Below, in pieces: positions 36,201 to 46,639 of a stretch of 64,000 nt of DNA. Position numbers and translations under genes: made by a program. The notes under the pieces are model-generated. The model saw only the letters and a list, made by a program, of their open reading frames with translations, had not been told where the DNA came from and made no database searches. The stretch is from contig OZ018412.1 in the NCBI GenBank assembly GCA_963969595.1, positions 4,900,501 through 4,964,500 of the forward strand, read 5' to 3'. This DNA comes from Neckera pumila. Taxonomy: Eukaryota > Streptophyta > Bryopsida > Hypnales > Neckeraceae. The stretch's first letter is position 1. Each line of letters opens with the position of its first letter.

Positions 36201-39200
36201 GTTTCAGTTCGCACAGCTCCAACGGCCAAGCGGACGTACTGGTACATAGAAAGGAAATTTCAAGAAAGTCTCACAAGTACAAACTGCAGGAGCTTTAAAG
36301 CATGAGAGCTAAAACGAATAAGACAGATTCAGTGAAATTAGACGGTTTCAAGAATTCCTATACAACAACATATAAGTATGCTCCAGTTCAAGAGGAGACT
36401 TCCACACGATTCATGAGGAGGTTTCCTCACAATCCCTACTTCAAATAATAGTTATAAGTCCAATCACGTGAATGTGCAAGTCCCTTCATGACTGTCTCCC
36501 ATTGCAAAAAATGTTCAAAAATCTCTACAAAGTCGAATTCTTCGGGAAAGTTTGCTATCACAACGGAGTTGGTAAAACAAGATGAGCTGTAATATCAAAA
36601 CCACAACAAATTCTGCAACGATTGGAGAGCTAAAACAGAGCTTTGAGATCCAACACTTACAGGATCGCTTAACCCGTTGGCATCCTTGCCCATAAGACCT
36701 CGAGCTCGGACCACACGGATGAACAGATAAGACATCTGCTCAACCAGATCGAAGTGCTGTCGGTAGTCAACAGCCTTGCCCAAATCCGGGTTGGTTTCCT
36801 TCACGGTGAAATCGGCCTCGGGGACAGTAATGAGAGAGGGCCGGGGAGGGCCTGGCTGCATGTCGGCCTTGGCTTCTCTCCTGACCTCTTTCGGTTTAGG
36901 GCCTCCACCACTGTCTCCGGGTTTCTCCACCCAACCCCCTTCACCACCTAAATGAATTTCCACATATTGACGACTTCTCGTTAAAACGACGAAGATTTGT
37001 GCAGCAGTGCAAAACCTGAATCGAGGTATGTCCCAGATTATAAAGGAAGATTGACTTGTGCATCACATTTCTGGCAGTAGGAGAACTGGCAATTTCAGAA
37101 ATCTTGTGTTACCTCCTCTTGGCTTCTCATCATCACCTTCTCCCTTGGACTTGGCCTTTCCTTCCATAGGAGTGTCGCCACCACCACCGTCCTTATTATC
37201 TTGTTTCTTACCCCCACCACCTCCTCCTCCTTCCTTTTTCTCCTCTTGAGCCCCATCAGACTTTCCTTCCTTCCCCTTCTTCTCGTCCTTCGCCTTGACA
37301 GGTTCATTGACCAACCACCAGACTTTGAGCCTGTTTGTGCAAGGGGTCAATCAGCACTAATAATACTTTTTCCAGGTAAGCAAATGCTTGAACTTGCTCT
37401 ATCGCACAACCCACCCAGCCCGCTCCCACCATGTGTTCTAGGAAACCAAGGCTGGGGTAAAACTGCAGGGATTACCTTACTATTAAGCTTATCTACCAGT
37501 CATGGCGGAGTCACCTTTGCAAATGAACTGTGAGGAACCTACTCGTCAATGCAAGCTATGACAAAAAATACATTCCAATTGATTCAAGTCAAACAACTCA
37601 TCAGATTCACTACCCAAAGAATCCAAAGCTACGGCATAGCCACTCGTAATATCTCTTCCGATATGAACTTCAAATTAGCACTCTCAGGGACGAAATCCTG
37701 ACTACTAGTCAATAACGTAAACAACTGGCACAATGTAGAGTGAACTGGAGCGCAAGCAAAACTGACCCCAAGTCCCCTTTGATGTGGGAGAAGAGCCCTC
37801 GTTTCTGCAACGGATACCACTTCACAGCCTCAGCTTTGGGAGGCACGGTGTTCACAGGAACAACCACTCGTCCCAGAAAACTGCTCTGCCTTCCAGTCCC
37901 ACTATTTCGGTCATTCTGGACGTTGATTTCCAAGTCTCCAGGCATGGAGGGGTCCAGAATCTCAAATTCGAACTGCACAAACAAAATCTTAAGTACTTAA
38001 TCGGCATCTGCTTCTGTCAGTACTCGGGCACATAACGGCATTGATTATCAATTCTCACCAACAGCAAAAAGTGGAGAACTAATCTAGGGTGACTCAAAAG
38101 TCACCAGCACAAAGATTAGGTGATTTCTCACTGCCAGTCGATGAGAACAGGTCCTGGTCTAGGTAGAATTCATAATAATTGATGTCTGATAGCAGAGGCA
38201 GAATCTCAGTCATCGAGCATTCAAGTTGTAGACACGGTAAGGTCAACTCTTTCTAGTTCAACTCACGCATTGGAGATCCTCTTGAGAAGTACGAATATTG
38301 GTTAGGCCGATGAGTACTTGAGCTAGGCTAGAAAATGGCAGGTAGTTCCAGTTCATTTACTTTGAATTTCTATTTCAAGTCCAACATGAAAGCAAGTCAA
38401 ACGTGAGACTCTATCTTCGAGATGACGTGGAGCTCAGTAGCCTCCAACTTCAAGCGCACCAGCAGCTGGCATCGTAAATCCTGAACGTGCAATCAGTAAT
38501 TTCCTGGTACTACTCTCACGTCTCCATAACAATGACTGCGATTCCAAAACGCGGCATATAATCTATATCATTTATCGTCCACTGAGGAAGTATAAAGAGA
38601 ATTTCTCAAGGTTTGAGTACCATTCCTGTGAATTCAAATAGTCGTTGCTGCTGTGACCTACTACAAAACACAGACCTACAAGATTGGTGCAGTGTGGCAG
38701 AATGATTATTAAGATCGCCGGTTGCAGGTATCCTCTACATGTTACAAAATGCTACTGCTCCCAGCTTCTGAAATATAGAGTATATATGAAGGAAGCAAAG
38801 GCTTTCTAAACGCAATTGCGTGTATGGTGTCATAGGACACTAAAATTTACAAAAAACATCTCCTTAACTCGAAAATAATCTTGGAGACGCCTGACCCCAG
38901 AATTGAAAAAAGCAACATTCTCTCATTGAACATGTACTAGGTGTCCCCTAACTATCAAGATACCCCAGAATTTCGCTCCTACTGAACGAGATTAGAGTAT
39001 AATAACGCTCCTAGTAGCTAATGACCTTAGAGTCAATTCGAGCAATTGCTTAGAAGTACAATTCCTAAACTAGAGAAGGTAAAATAGCTAGTAGGCGTGG
39101 GCATTGATTTATCAGTTGAAATTGGGACGTCACTGAAGGAGGAACATTGCACAATAATTGATCAGTACATAACACCACGAAGGCTGGGAGGTGACAGTAC

Positions 39201-39604
39201 CTTCTCATTCCATGTGGGGTCCAAGGCCTTGCTCTTCACCTTCGTTCGTTTCCGCTGACCATCGTAGTCCAACTGTGAAACAAAAGCATTAGAATCCACG
39301 TTTACACAACGGCAACGAAAATAAATCGTTGAGCCTCCCCAATCGGCAGAAATCTAACGGAAGGTGACAAACAGGCATGCCATTAAGCCAGCGAACATTC
39401 TAATCTCTACCCCCTGAACCAATTTCCTGCATTGGCATTTGCACTAGCCACACGATTCCAACGCGACTAGCAAATACAGTAGCAAAATCCAAAGAGGGAG
39501 ATTCCACACACCACACAGTAAGCATTCGATGAGCCTTGGCCGTCCTTGGGCATAAGATCTCTAGCCGAGGTCACCTCCACCAGAAGCTTCCGACCAATCG
39601 CCAT
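30250..39604 (-). CDS. MCTP: Multiple C2-domain and transmembrane protein (MCTP), copy 1, 15 exons
   Basis: Plant MCTPs (e.g. QUIRKY, FTIP) are ER-anchored tethers enriched at plasmodesmata, acting in cell-cell trafficking. Exons: 39604-39512, 39272-39201, 37972-37767, 37330-37113, 36947-36661, 36238-36098, 35818-35680, 35300-35107, 34781-34623, 34259-34183, 33923-33540, 32760-32343, 31701-31408, 31022-30904 and 30436-30250. They total 2988 bp (995 aa), all phases agreeing, GT-AG. The first C2 domain is residues ~5-125 (RKLLVEVTSARDLMPKDGQG). A Lys/Gly-rich linker follows. Further C2 domains lie at ~268-390 (YLFIRVVRARGLMGKDANG), ~425-545 (YLRVNVIEAQDLVG) and ~578-700 (LGVLELGIHGANNLLP). The PRT_C region (~750-995; VGKVRIRLSTLESDRVYTN) has a hydrophobic hairpin at ~824-849 and a last membrane segment at ~937-967. 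The exon 13 donor is weak (GTCGGC). A further in-frame ATG at 39664 is not conserved in copy 2. Confidence 0.95.
31388..38852. repeat. 7.47-kb block apparently identical to 54819-62283 (direct)
   Basis: Spans MCTP exons 13 to 3 and their introns. Every open frame in this block recurs with the same length and translation at a constant offset of 23431, so there is no net indel, and I found no base difference by reading. Beyond both ends the paralogues differ clearly. Likely a gene-conversion tract; an assembly artefact is the main alternative. Confidence 0.9.
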
Positions 39605-40588
39605 AGCTAAGCGACTCCACTCCCACCACCGAGCTACCAACAAGCACCACAACTCGCCCAACACATACTCTGCTCCCCTCTCCCCCCAGATCGATCTCTA
39701 CTGCTTTCCATCAATTGCACTCCAACAAGTCTCCCCTTCCATAGCCACTGCAGCACCAGTAGCCCTAACCCAAGTGACTCGCCGCCAGCAGCTGCACCGA
39801 AGCTCAGACAAGAGCACTGACAGCAACGCGGCTTTGCAACAAGCAAACACTAGAAACGACGAGACTCGGCCAAAACCGTGAGCAAGCTCTCATTTTCCGA
39901 CCCCGATTTCTCACTAAGTTACAAACCAGGGCCAAGCAGTTGGTGCATGATCGTGTTGGTGCAATTGTGCAAGTGCGATTCAAATTCTGGGATCTGGAAG
40001 TATGGTTTCCTTTATTAATGCAATGCGATCAGGGTCCTGTTTTGTGCCAGAAAAAAGGCCAAAGGAATTCTGGGGGCGTGCAGTCTGGGCTCCTCCTTTT
40101 GTCTCTACCTTATATTGGTATGTAACTACCGTATGTATGTATTTGAACGGTAGGTTTGATGTTGGGATTTGTACCGATACTCAACGGCTTTGTATTGGGT
40201 AGCATTCAATATTCACCCTGTGGACTCTGGTCTAGTGACTTTGGGTACAGTTAATTCAACTGTCAGTCCGTGGACTTGTCCAGAGGGGTTGGGTGAATGC
40301 CATGTGTTGAATTTCTGGGGCCTTGAATGGAGGGCAATTAATTTGTGGGAAGATCGGACCAGGTTATTTTCTGGGTTTTCGGACCAATGGTTAAGGTAGC
40401 CGACCCATTTCTGATCACCCCCATAAGCCAATCTGTAGGCTGCTCCGCAGCTGTCCTTCGTGAATGTGTGGCTCAGTTCCTAGAGCAGTTGGGGCGCATT
40501 ATGATTGACTGCAAGGCAGTCAACTAGGCGAACCAGCCCTTCTTCAATTTGGCAATCAGACTATGGTTAGAAATAGAAAGGTCTATAA
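39605..40588. promoter_or_regulatory. 5' leader/promoter region of MCTP copy 1
   Basis: 39605-40260 is homologous to 63037-63700 upstream of copy 2 but has many substitutions and indels (shared TACTGCTTTCCATCAATTG and CACCAGTAGCCCTAACCCAA). It therefore belongs to the duplication but lies outside the identical block. Plus-strand open frames here are antisense to the leader and not conserved in length. The Harbinger element begins at 40589, about 1 kb upstream of the start codon. Confidence 0.5.
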
Positions 40589-40778
40589 GGGCCTCTTCAC
40601 ACTATGGCCGTCCAAGTCGAGAGGCCGTAGGATTGAGAGTCCAAACTTTTGGTGAGAGTCCAAAGAAATGAGCAATAAATGATAGTTTTTGGAGCCTCCA
40701 AAGGCCAAGCCCAAAGTCCAAACCCATGGCAATGAACTCCCACGGCCTCTCAACTTGGATGGCCATAGTGTGAAGCCT
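40589..40778. repeat. Foldback at the left end of the Harbinger element
   Basis: 40741-40778 is an inverted copy of the terminal repeat (reads CTTGGATGGCCATAGTGTGA), so the first 190 bp form a hairpin with ~38-bp arms. It could represent a solo MITE-like unit, or an element inserted into or duplicated from its own terminus. Confidence 0.75.
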
Positions 40779-40878
40779 CCAAAGTCCAAACCCATAGCAT
40801 TTGTATGGCTTGTATCCATCTCTCTTCACATAAATAACCCATGTAATTTCTGAAATTTTTATCTCACTTTTTCTAATC

Positions 40879-42027
40879 ATGGAGTCTAGAAAGGAACGCA
40901 TTCTTGTTTTGCTTTCGGTTTTCTTGGTCATAAAGTATGTCATTGTGGGCATTTTGGCATTGCAAAAAGTTGCAATTTTTGAACAAAATGCCCAAATGAT
41001 GATGATGGCAGTTTTTATTGCCCAAGGACGGAGGGTGAATTCTCAAAGGAAATGTTGGCAATTTCCAAGATATAGAGGTTTTTTGGAGCATATACTTTTG
41101 GGGACATTTTCAGATGGTGATTTTCGGAAGCGGATGAGGGTGAGTAAATCTACATTTCAATATCTATGTACTCTTTTGGGGCTTGTTTTGCAAAAGAAGG
41201 ATACACATCTCAGAGAAAGTATTAGTGTGGAGCGGAGGATTGCAATAATTCATTCTCGATTAGCAACAGGTAGTTCTTTGCAAATGATTGGTGATTTATT
41301 TGGTGTGGGATTGAGTACAACATCTATCATTGTGAGGGATTGTTGTGAAGCTATTAGGCTTCATTTGAGACCATTAGTTTTTAAAAAACCAACTCTTGCT
41401 TCAATGAAACAAATAGCAAAGGGTTTTGAGGCACTACATGGTATTCCGCTTATTCTAGGGGCAATAGATGGTAGCCACATCCCTATTACAGCACCATCTC
41501 ATGACCCTGTAGCATACTATTGCCGAAAGGGATATTATTCATGTATACTACAAGGGATTGTTGATGCCGATTGCAAATTCTGGGACTATGATTTTGGATG
41601 GGCTGGACAAATTCATGATTGGGCCTTATTTCAGAAATCTGAAATTGGGAAGAAGACGATGAGAGGTGCATTTTTACCTTACAAATTCATTGGTGATGCT
41701 GCATATCCTATGAGGCCGTGGTTTTACTCACCATTCAAGGGAGAAAGCAAAGGATTGCCTAGAAGAAAAGCACATTGGAATTTTATCCAATCAAGCACTC
41801 GTATGGTTGTGGAAAGAGCCTTTGGAATTCTAAAAGGAAGATGGCGCATATTATTAAAAAGAATTGACATGCCACTCCGAAATGTGCCTAATATTGTTAC
41901 AGCATCTCTATGTCTGCACAATCTGTGCATTCTAGAGAATGATGAATTCTCCATGGATTGGGCTAAAGAAGCAGAGAAAGAGCTACAAATTGAAGCGAAT
42001 TCGGAATTCAAAAAATACAAAGAATAG
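40879..42027 (+). CDS. PIF/Harbinger DDE transposase (HARBI1-like), 382 aa
   Basis: Cuts and joins the transposon ends; acts in the nucleus with a Myb/SANT-like partner. The N-terminal part carries the HARBI1-type region (FRKRMRVSKSTFQYLCTLLG) and a helix-turn-helix-like stretch (LATGSSLQMIGDLFGVGLST). The DDE_4-type nuclease domain follows: LILGAIDGSHIPI (first Asp, ~residue 200), WGWAGQIHD-like second block, FIGDAAYPMRPW (Asp) and RMVVERAFGILKGRWRIL (Glu). All three acidic positions are present and there is no internal stop. The length is usual for plant PIF transposases. The ORF starts at the first ATG after the left inverted repeat, and its coding strand is opposite to the Myb-like gene. 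Confidence 0.92.
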   Translation: MESRKERILVLLSVFLVIKYVIVGILALQKVAIFEQNAQMMMMAVFIAQGRRVNSQRKCWQFPRYRGFLEHILLGTFSDGDFRKRMRVSKSTFQYLCTLLGLVLQKKDTHLRESISVERRIAIIHSRLATGSSLQMIGDLFGVGLSTTSIIVRDCCEAIRLHLRPLVFKKPTLASMKQIAKGFEALHGIPLILGAIDGSHIPITAPSHDPVAYYCRKGYYSCILQGIVDADCKFWDYDFGWAGQIHDWALFQKSEIGKKTMRGAFLPYKFIGDAAYPMRPWFYSPFKGESKGLPRRKAHWNFIQSSTRMVVERAFGILKGRWRILLKRIDMPLRNVPNIVTASLCLHNLCILENDEFSMDWAKEAEKELQIEANSEFKKYKE

Positions 42028-42029
42028 AT

Positions 42030-42341
42030 ATGTTTCACTCTCTCAAATCATCATTGAGGGAAATGAGGGAATTCCAGAAAAAAAATCCACAAGCCGAGGA
42101 AAATCCATTCATAGAACCTGGAGAAGAAGAAGAAATCGAGAATGTGGAAAATCCTGCACGTGAAGAAACAAAGATAGAGCGACAAGAGAAAATGAAGAAA
42201 ATGTTGGCTGATTCAAGTCGAGTTCATCTATTACTAGCCGAGACCTTTTACAAAGATCATTTGGCTAGAAATTCAGACATTCAGTTTGAAAACTGTATTT
42301 TAGATGACGATGATGATGATCGTAGCATAGATGAAGAGTAG
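42030..42341 (+). CDS. Small acidic/charged ORF downstream of the transposase
   Basis: A 103-codon frame starting 3 bp after the transposase stop but in another frame. It is rich in Glu/Lys and ends in an Asp run (DDDDDD). Composition is protein-like and it lies inside the element. It could be a former C-terminal extension of the transposase or a remnant of a second exon. I recognise no domain, and expression is uncertain. Confidence 0.35.
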   Translation: MFHSLKSSLREMREFQKKNPQAEENPFIEPGEEEEIENVENPAREETKIERQEKMKKMLADSSRVHLLLAETFYKDHLARNSDIQFENCILDDDDDDRSIDEE

Positions 42342-42386
42342 CACACTCTAGAGCTTATTGATCAAACGATCAAATTGGTAGTCTAC

Positions 42387-43611
42387 TCATTCTAGCAACT
42401 CATTTGTTCTCTCAAAGTTTTTCATCAAACCTGTGCTAGTTTCTGCCATTTTCTCAAAGATATGAATGGCTCTATCATGAAAATTCTGTTTACCTTTTGA
42501 TGGTGGTGTAGAAATGGTTGTTGAAGTTGGTGCACTCTCCACATCCGGGGCTAAATTGGTCTGGCTTTGTACATTGTTTGTGGTTGTAGCCGAGACATGC
42601 TTCATCACTTGCCAAGCTTGGTGATACCACTCGTCCAGAGCATCATAGAATTTGCTCTCTTGCCGATTATTGCTAGAAATACCATTGGCCATTTTGTCTT
42701 CTTTGTAAGCAGCAAAAATGGACTTGAATTTCTTACGGCATGCCACAGCAGTGCGGTTGAAATTTGGTAGCATGACAACTATTCTAGCATGAAGCCTCAC
42801 CCATGTGTCAATTCCTGGAAGCAAAAAGTTCAAAAAACATGAAGAAATAGTCAAAAATGGCATTGAAAGAACAATCACAACACATGCTCTCACTGTGAAA
42901 CAAGGACTACAAGGGCTTTGTAAGGTATAAATGAAAGATGAAGGTGACATTCATCATAGAAAGGAAGTAGGTGGAGGGTTTGGCCACATCATGTAAGGTC
43001 TCTCCATTGTGATGGTGGAGATTAGGTTTCAACCCCAACGGCAGCATTGCATTTGCACATGCAATAGGGGGAAAGGGGGGCCTGGGGGCTGGGCACGGGC
43101 GCGCGGCGAAGGCGAAGGCAAAGGCCTTTAGGCCCCTAATTGGCCGCAATCCTCAATCCGAATTCTTTTGTTGAAAAATTAAAATTAGAGTAGAACGGTA
43201 ACATACCTTATTTTTTGCCGTTTCGGATGAATTCAGGCTCCATCTCTCCCTTCAACGCAATCAATTGAAAGACCTGTGAATCCTCCCATTTGCGAGCCGC
43301 TTCTTCTCCTTCGACTTCTCCTTCAATTTTCACTACTGCCTTTTTCTTGGCAGTTGCTTTCGTCTTTGGGACAACCTTTTGCTTAGGAGCAACTCTCTTC
43401 TTGGAAGATCCTATAATCTCACATCTCCTTCCTCAACAACCCTCTCTTCTATCCTTTCAACATTTGTCTCTTGACTTTCTTCTACTCCTTTCTTTGTAAT
43501 TTGAGTTGAGTAGGGTTGAAATGCTCCATAAGAAGTTGGGGTCAAAAAATTTTCGCTCCCCATAAAAGTCGGCTGGCTACAAAAGAAGGGGTTTTGAGAA
43601 AAATTGTCCAT
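42387..43611 (-). pseudogene. Myb/SANT-like (trihelix-type) Harbinger accessory protein, disrupted
   Basis: In intact PIF elements this DNA-binding protein helps bring the transposase to the ends and the nucleus. From ATG 43611 the frame reads MDNFSQNPFFCSQPTF and runs to a stop near 43411. Directly after it, shifted by one base, comes a Lys-rich stretch and RKWEDSQVFQLIALKGEMEP, typical of the Myb/SANT-like start. After a TAA and a GTATGT donor-like site, the second part resumes at an AG near 42817 in a compatible phase: FNRAVACRKKF-like sequence (FNRTAVACRKKFKSIFAAYK) through to the stop at 42387. So one frameshift (~43420) and one in-frame stop just before the intron break it, unless splicing differs from my reading. 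Confidence 0.6.
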
Positions 43612-43809
43612 TTTCTCTACTTGCAAAAAATGAAAGAGACAACAAACAACAAAGAGCTGCAAAAAATTAGAGCGGCTTCTACCAAGACGCACGAGAGAGA
43701 GAGAGGAGAAGAAGAAGCCGCATCCTGCTTTTTGTCTTGCGAAAAACAGTTCGCTAAGATCTAGTGGCTGAGATCTTGTTAGTTTTTTATTTATTTATTT
43801 ATTTTTTTT

Positions 43810-43892
43810 GGAAATTCGACGGACTCTCGAGGAGAATTTGGATCCTGCATTTTGCAAGACCCAAACTCTCCTCGAGAGTCCGTCGGAATTTT
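43810..43892. repeat. Hairpin near the right end of the Harbinger element
   Basis: Arms 43810-43841 and 43861-43892 are inverted copies (core GACGGACTCTCGAGGAGA) around a 19-bp loop. The same GACGGACTCTCGA word is part of the right terminal repeat (near 44020), so this is a subterminal repeat of the element and probably a transposase binding-site array. Confidence 0.7.
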
Positions 43893-44057
43893 CTACCATG
43901 TAAGCATTTTGTTGCCATGTAGGCAGTTTTGAGAGCAACGGACTTTGGATTGTGGCGGGTAGTGTGAAGGCTCGAGAGGCCAAACTTCGGGGTTTCTGAA
44001 ATCTGATTGGTGGAAACCGACGGACTCTCGACCGACGGCCATAGTGTGAAGTGGCCC

Positions 44058-45624
44058 TAACTCTATATCATCATTATAGGTCGAAGAGAATCTTTCACTA
44101 AAAAATTCATAGTAATTACTTTTTGTGTAATAAAATTTTGGAAAATATGCAATCCTTTCAAACTCTATTTCTGTACACGGGAAAAATTCTACTCAAAAAA
44201 CCAGTGCTCCAAATATGTGTAATTGCTTAAGTGGTTGGAAATGGGTTGGCTACCTTATGTGATTTTCTTTCAAGAAGGTTATGAGTTTCTTAGTTCCTTT
44301 ATTTTTATTTTATTTTTTGAACCAAATGGACAGTTCCCATTGAAAAGAAGAAACTGTACATCAAGACCACGACAGGTGAAGAAGTCCTTGGCAAGAATAT
44401 TTAGTTGTTGTTTTTACGTATCTTTGAAAGGGACGAAGCAGCAAGATCAAATACAATAAGACCAAGATCAAGAAAGAACTGCCCCACATGAACTGGCTCC
44501 TTCATTTGGAGGGCTTGAATTGAAGGAGGCTAATTTAGAGCTGCAATTTTGAGTATGTAATTTTTGGATGCAGTTTTCGTATATGCTGATTTTGCACAAC
44601 AAATGAAATGAGGTTTTGGAAGCGTTGTGGTAGTAGAGTGCACGGTCATGATTATAGCCAAGCATTTTAAAACACATTTATCTTCTTTTGTTTTCTCTAG
44701 CCTTGAAGCTGACCATTTTTTTCCAAAGCAATTGGACATTAAATTGCCTAAAAAAATAAAACATTGGATCACTCAAAAACCTTCTGTCTTCATTTGTAGT
44801 TTTTGAATATGTTGAGTCACTTGGGTGGGATGGTGAGCCCTTTGTTGAATTGAAATAAAGAATGCACATATTCATCTTAGAATTTAATAATTTTTGGCCA
44901 ATTGCCTTAGAGATAGGGTGCATTCATCTAAAGTTAAAGAAACTTAATAATATAGTATATAGACTTTCAAGTTTTTAATTCAATAAAGTGATTCTTTAGT
45001 TTTTGAATGCAACTCAATATGCCCCTATAAGACCAAAGAACCAACATCGAGTTATTTGAGAATTTGGAGAAGCTCTACTGATTTTTTTATTTGGGGGGAA
45101 TTTTGCATGAGATATTTAGATTATTTTTTATCACTATAATTTGCATATAAAGCTTTCAAGAAAGCTTTGTTTTTTGTCATTCCAATAATTAATGTAAAAG
45201 TTACAACAGATATTTGATTTCCATCTCAAAGTGAGCATAAAAAATAATTTACTTCTCTCAATTATTCACAAGTTAGGTGATTCTGCTACCTTGTACCACC
45301 TTCCTCTTAATAAATTTTTATGAACAGATATGAATTTTTTTGGGGTAAATGCTTTCTATGTACTTCCAATTACTTATCCAAAGTATTGCCCAAAATGTAC
45401 AAGTTGTGGGAAACTTGTATTTTTTATTGATTTTTGATTGACAAACTTCACATTTGGAAAGGCCTCGAAAAGACATTTCTTTGAAGACAGTATATCCACA
45501 ACCATCTTGCAGTATGTGGGGATTTTCACTCTAAAATTTTAGGAGACCAATACTTGAACAAGTTGATTGATAGATTTTATAGTTAAATTCTTAAGAAAAT
45601 AAGAACACATAAAGAATTTTTACC
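44058..45624. other. AT-rich intergenic DNA, no gene recognised
   Basis: Short open frames of 60-81 codons lack family resemblance. No inverted or tandem repeat was recognised in this stretch. Confidence 0.3.
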
Positions 45625-46558
45625 TTAATCCCTAAAGGACCATTGTCCCTTCGAAGGACAAATGCGTTTTTGGGCAGGTACCTACGGGCTGAAATTTTCT
45701 CCTGATTTTTTTAAACTTCTTTTGGAGGTAGAAAAGCTGATTAGCATTGTGGGAGTATAAATTTTTTCACAATCAGTGCCCACGAACAAAAGTTATGACC
45801 AAATAAGCTCAAAACAAGGGACGGCGGGCAGCCCGGGCAGCTAAAAAAAAAATGGACAAAAATTTGAGTTTTTTTTTTAATATTTTTTCCTCATAGATTA
45901 TATTTTCTTCTATTTGGAAAGCTTTGATTCATTTCATTTGGACTTGTTATGAGAAAGTTATAGACATTCTTGTTTTTTGGGCAATTAGAGCATCCTTTTG
46001 AAAAAAATAAATTCTAGGATGCATTTCTAATTGCAATCTTTCAAATTTTTCAGTTTTTTTTTTTTTTCATGGCTTCTATTACTTGTGAGAACAATCCCAC
46101 CATTTGGATTGGTGCATTTTAATTCCATCTAAAATTTATGAATATTTTAGATTTTCCTTCTATCTCGTATCTACTTCTACTTAACAATTTTTTAAAGAAT
46201 GATAATTAAGTTTGTTTGTTTTTTTCCTAGATTCTCAACTCAATCATCCACTACAAAACTTTAAAGCTCAAAACTCTGTAGTGCAAAAATTTTAAGTTAA
46301 AAATGTTCAAAGTAAAAAAATCTAGTCTGCAATGTGCTGAAATTTTTGTTTTTTCCACTTTGAACGCAGATATCTTGCAATCTGTGCGGTCAAAAATTCA
46401 GAAATTTTTTCCACACACTCTCATACCAGTTAGGTGTAAGATCCTATGGTTAGATGTGAAAAAAAAACATTTTTTAAAATTTTTTACTTTTTGCTATAGA
46501 AATGGCAGTTTTGAGTGTTTTTTGGTAGAAACAAGGCCTTGGTCCTTTAGGGGGTTAA
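45625..46558. mobile_element. TTAA-bounded inverted-end repeat, 934 bp, best-preserved ends
   Basis: Begins TTAATCCCTAAAGGACCATT; the reverse complement of its end is TTAACCCCCTAAAGGACCAA. That gives ~16-bp inverted repeats plus TTAA on both sides. The interior is an inverted relative of 8853-9777. Non-coding. The TTAA boundary and CC-starting repeats resemble piggyBac-type non-autonomous elements. Confidence 0.7.
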
Positions 46559-46639
46559 TTTTGAAAGAAATACTTTGAAGCAAAAAGTGGCGCTCAAAAC
46601 ACAACAAAATTCTAGGGGATTATAATGCAACTATAAAGC

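Larger units (their letters stand above)
40589..44057. mobile_element. Complete PIF/Harbinger transposon, 3469 bp, TSD TAA
   Basis: Both ends carry the inverted repeat CTTCACACTATGGCCGTC inside a GGGCC terminus (40589-40611; 44057-44035 on the other strand). They are flanked by perfect TAA duplications at 40586-40588 and 44058-44060, the PIF/Harbinger target preference. Inside lie a DDE transposase on the plus strand and a Myb/SANT-like gene on the minus strand, the standard two-gene plan. The inverted repeats continue imperfectly (GTCGAGAG.CCGT). Intact ends and transposase suggest a fairly recent insertion; the partner gene appears broken. Confidence 0.93.
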
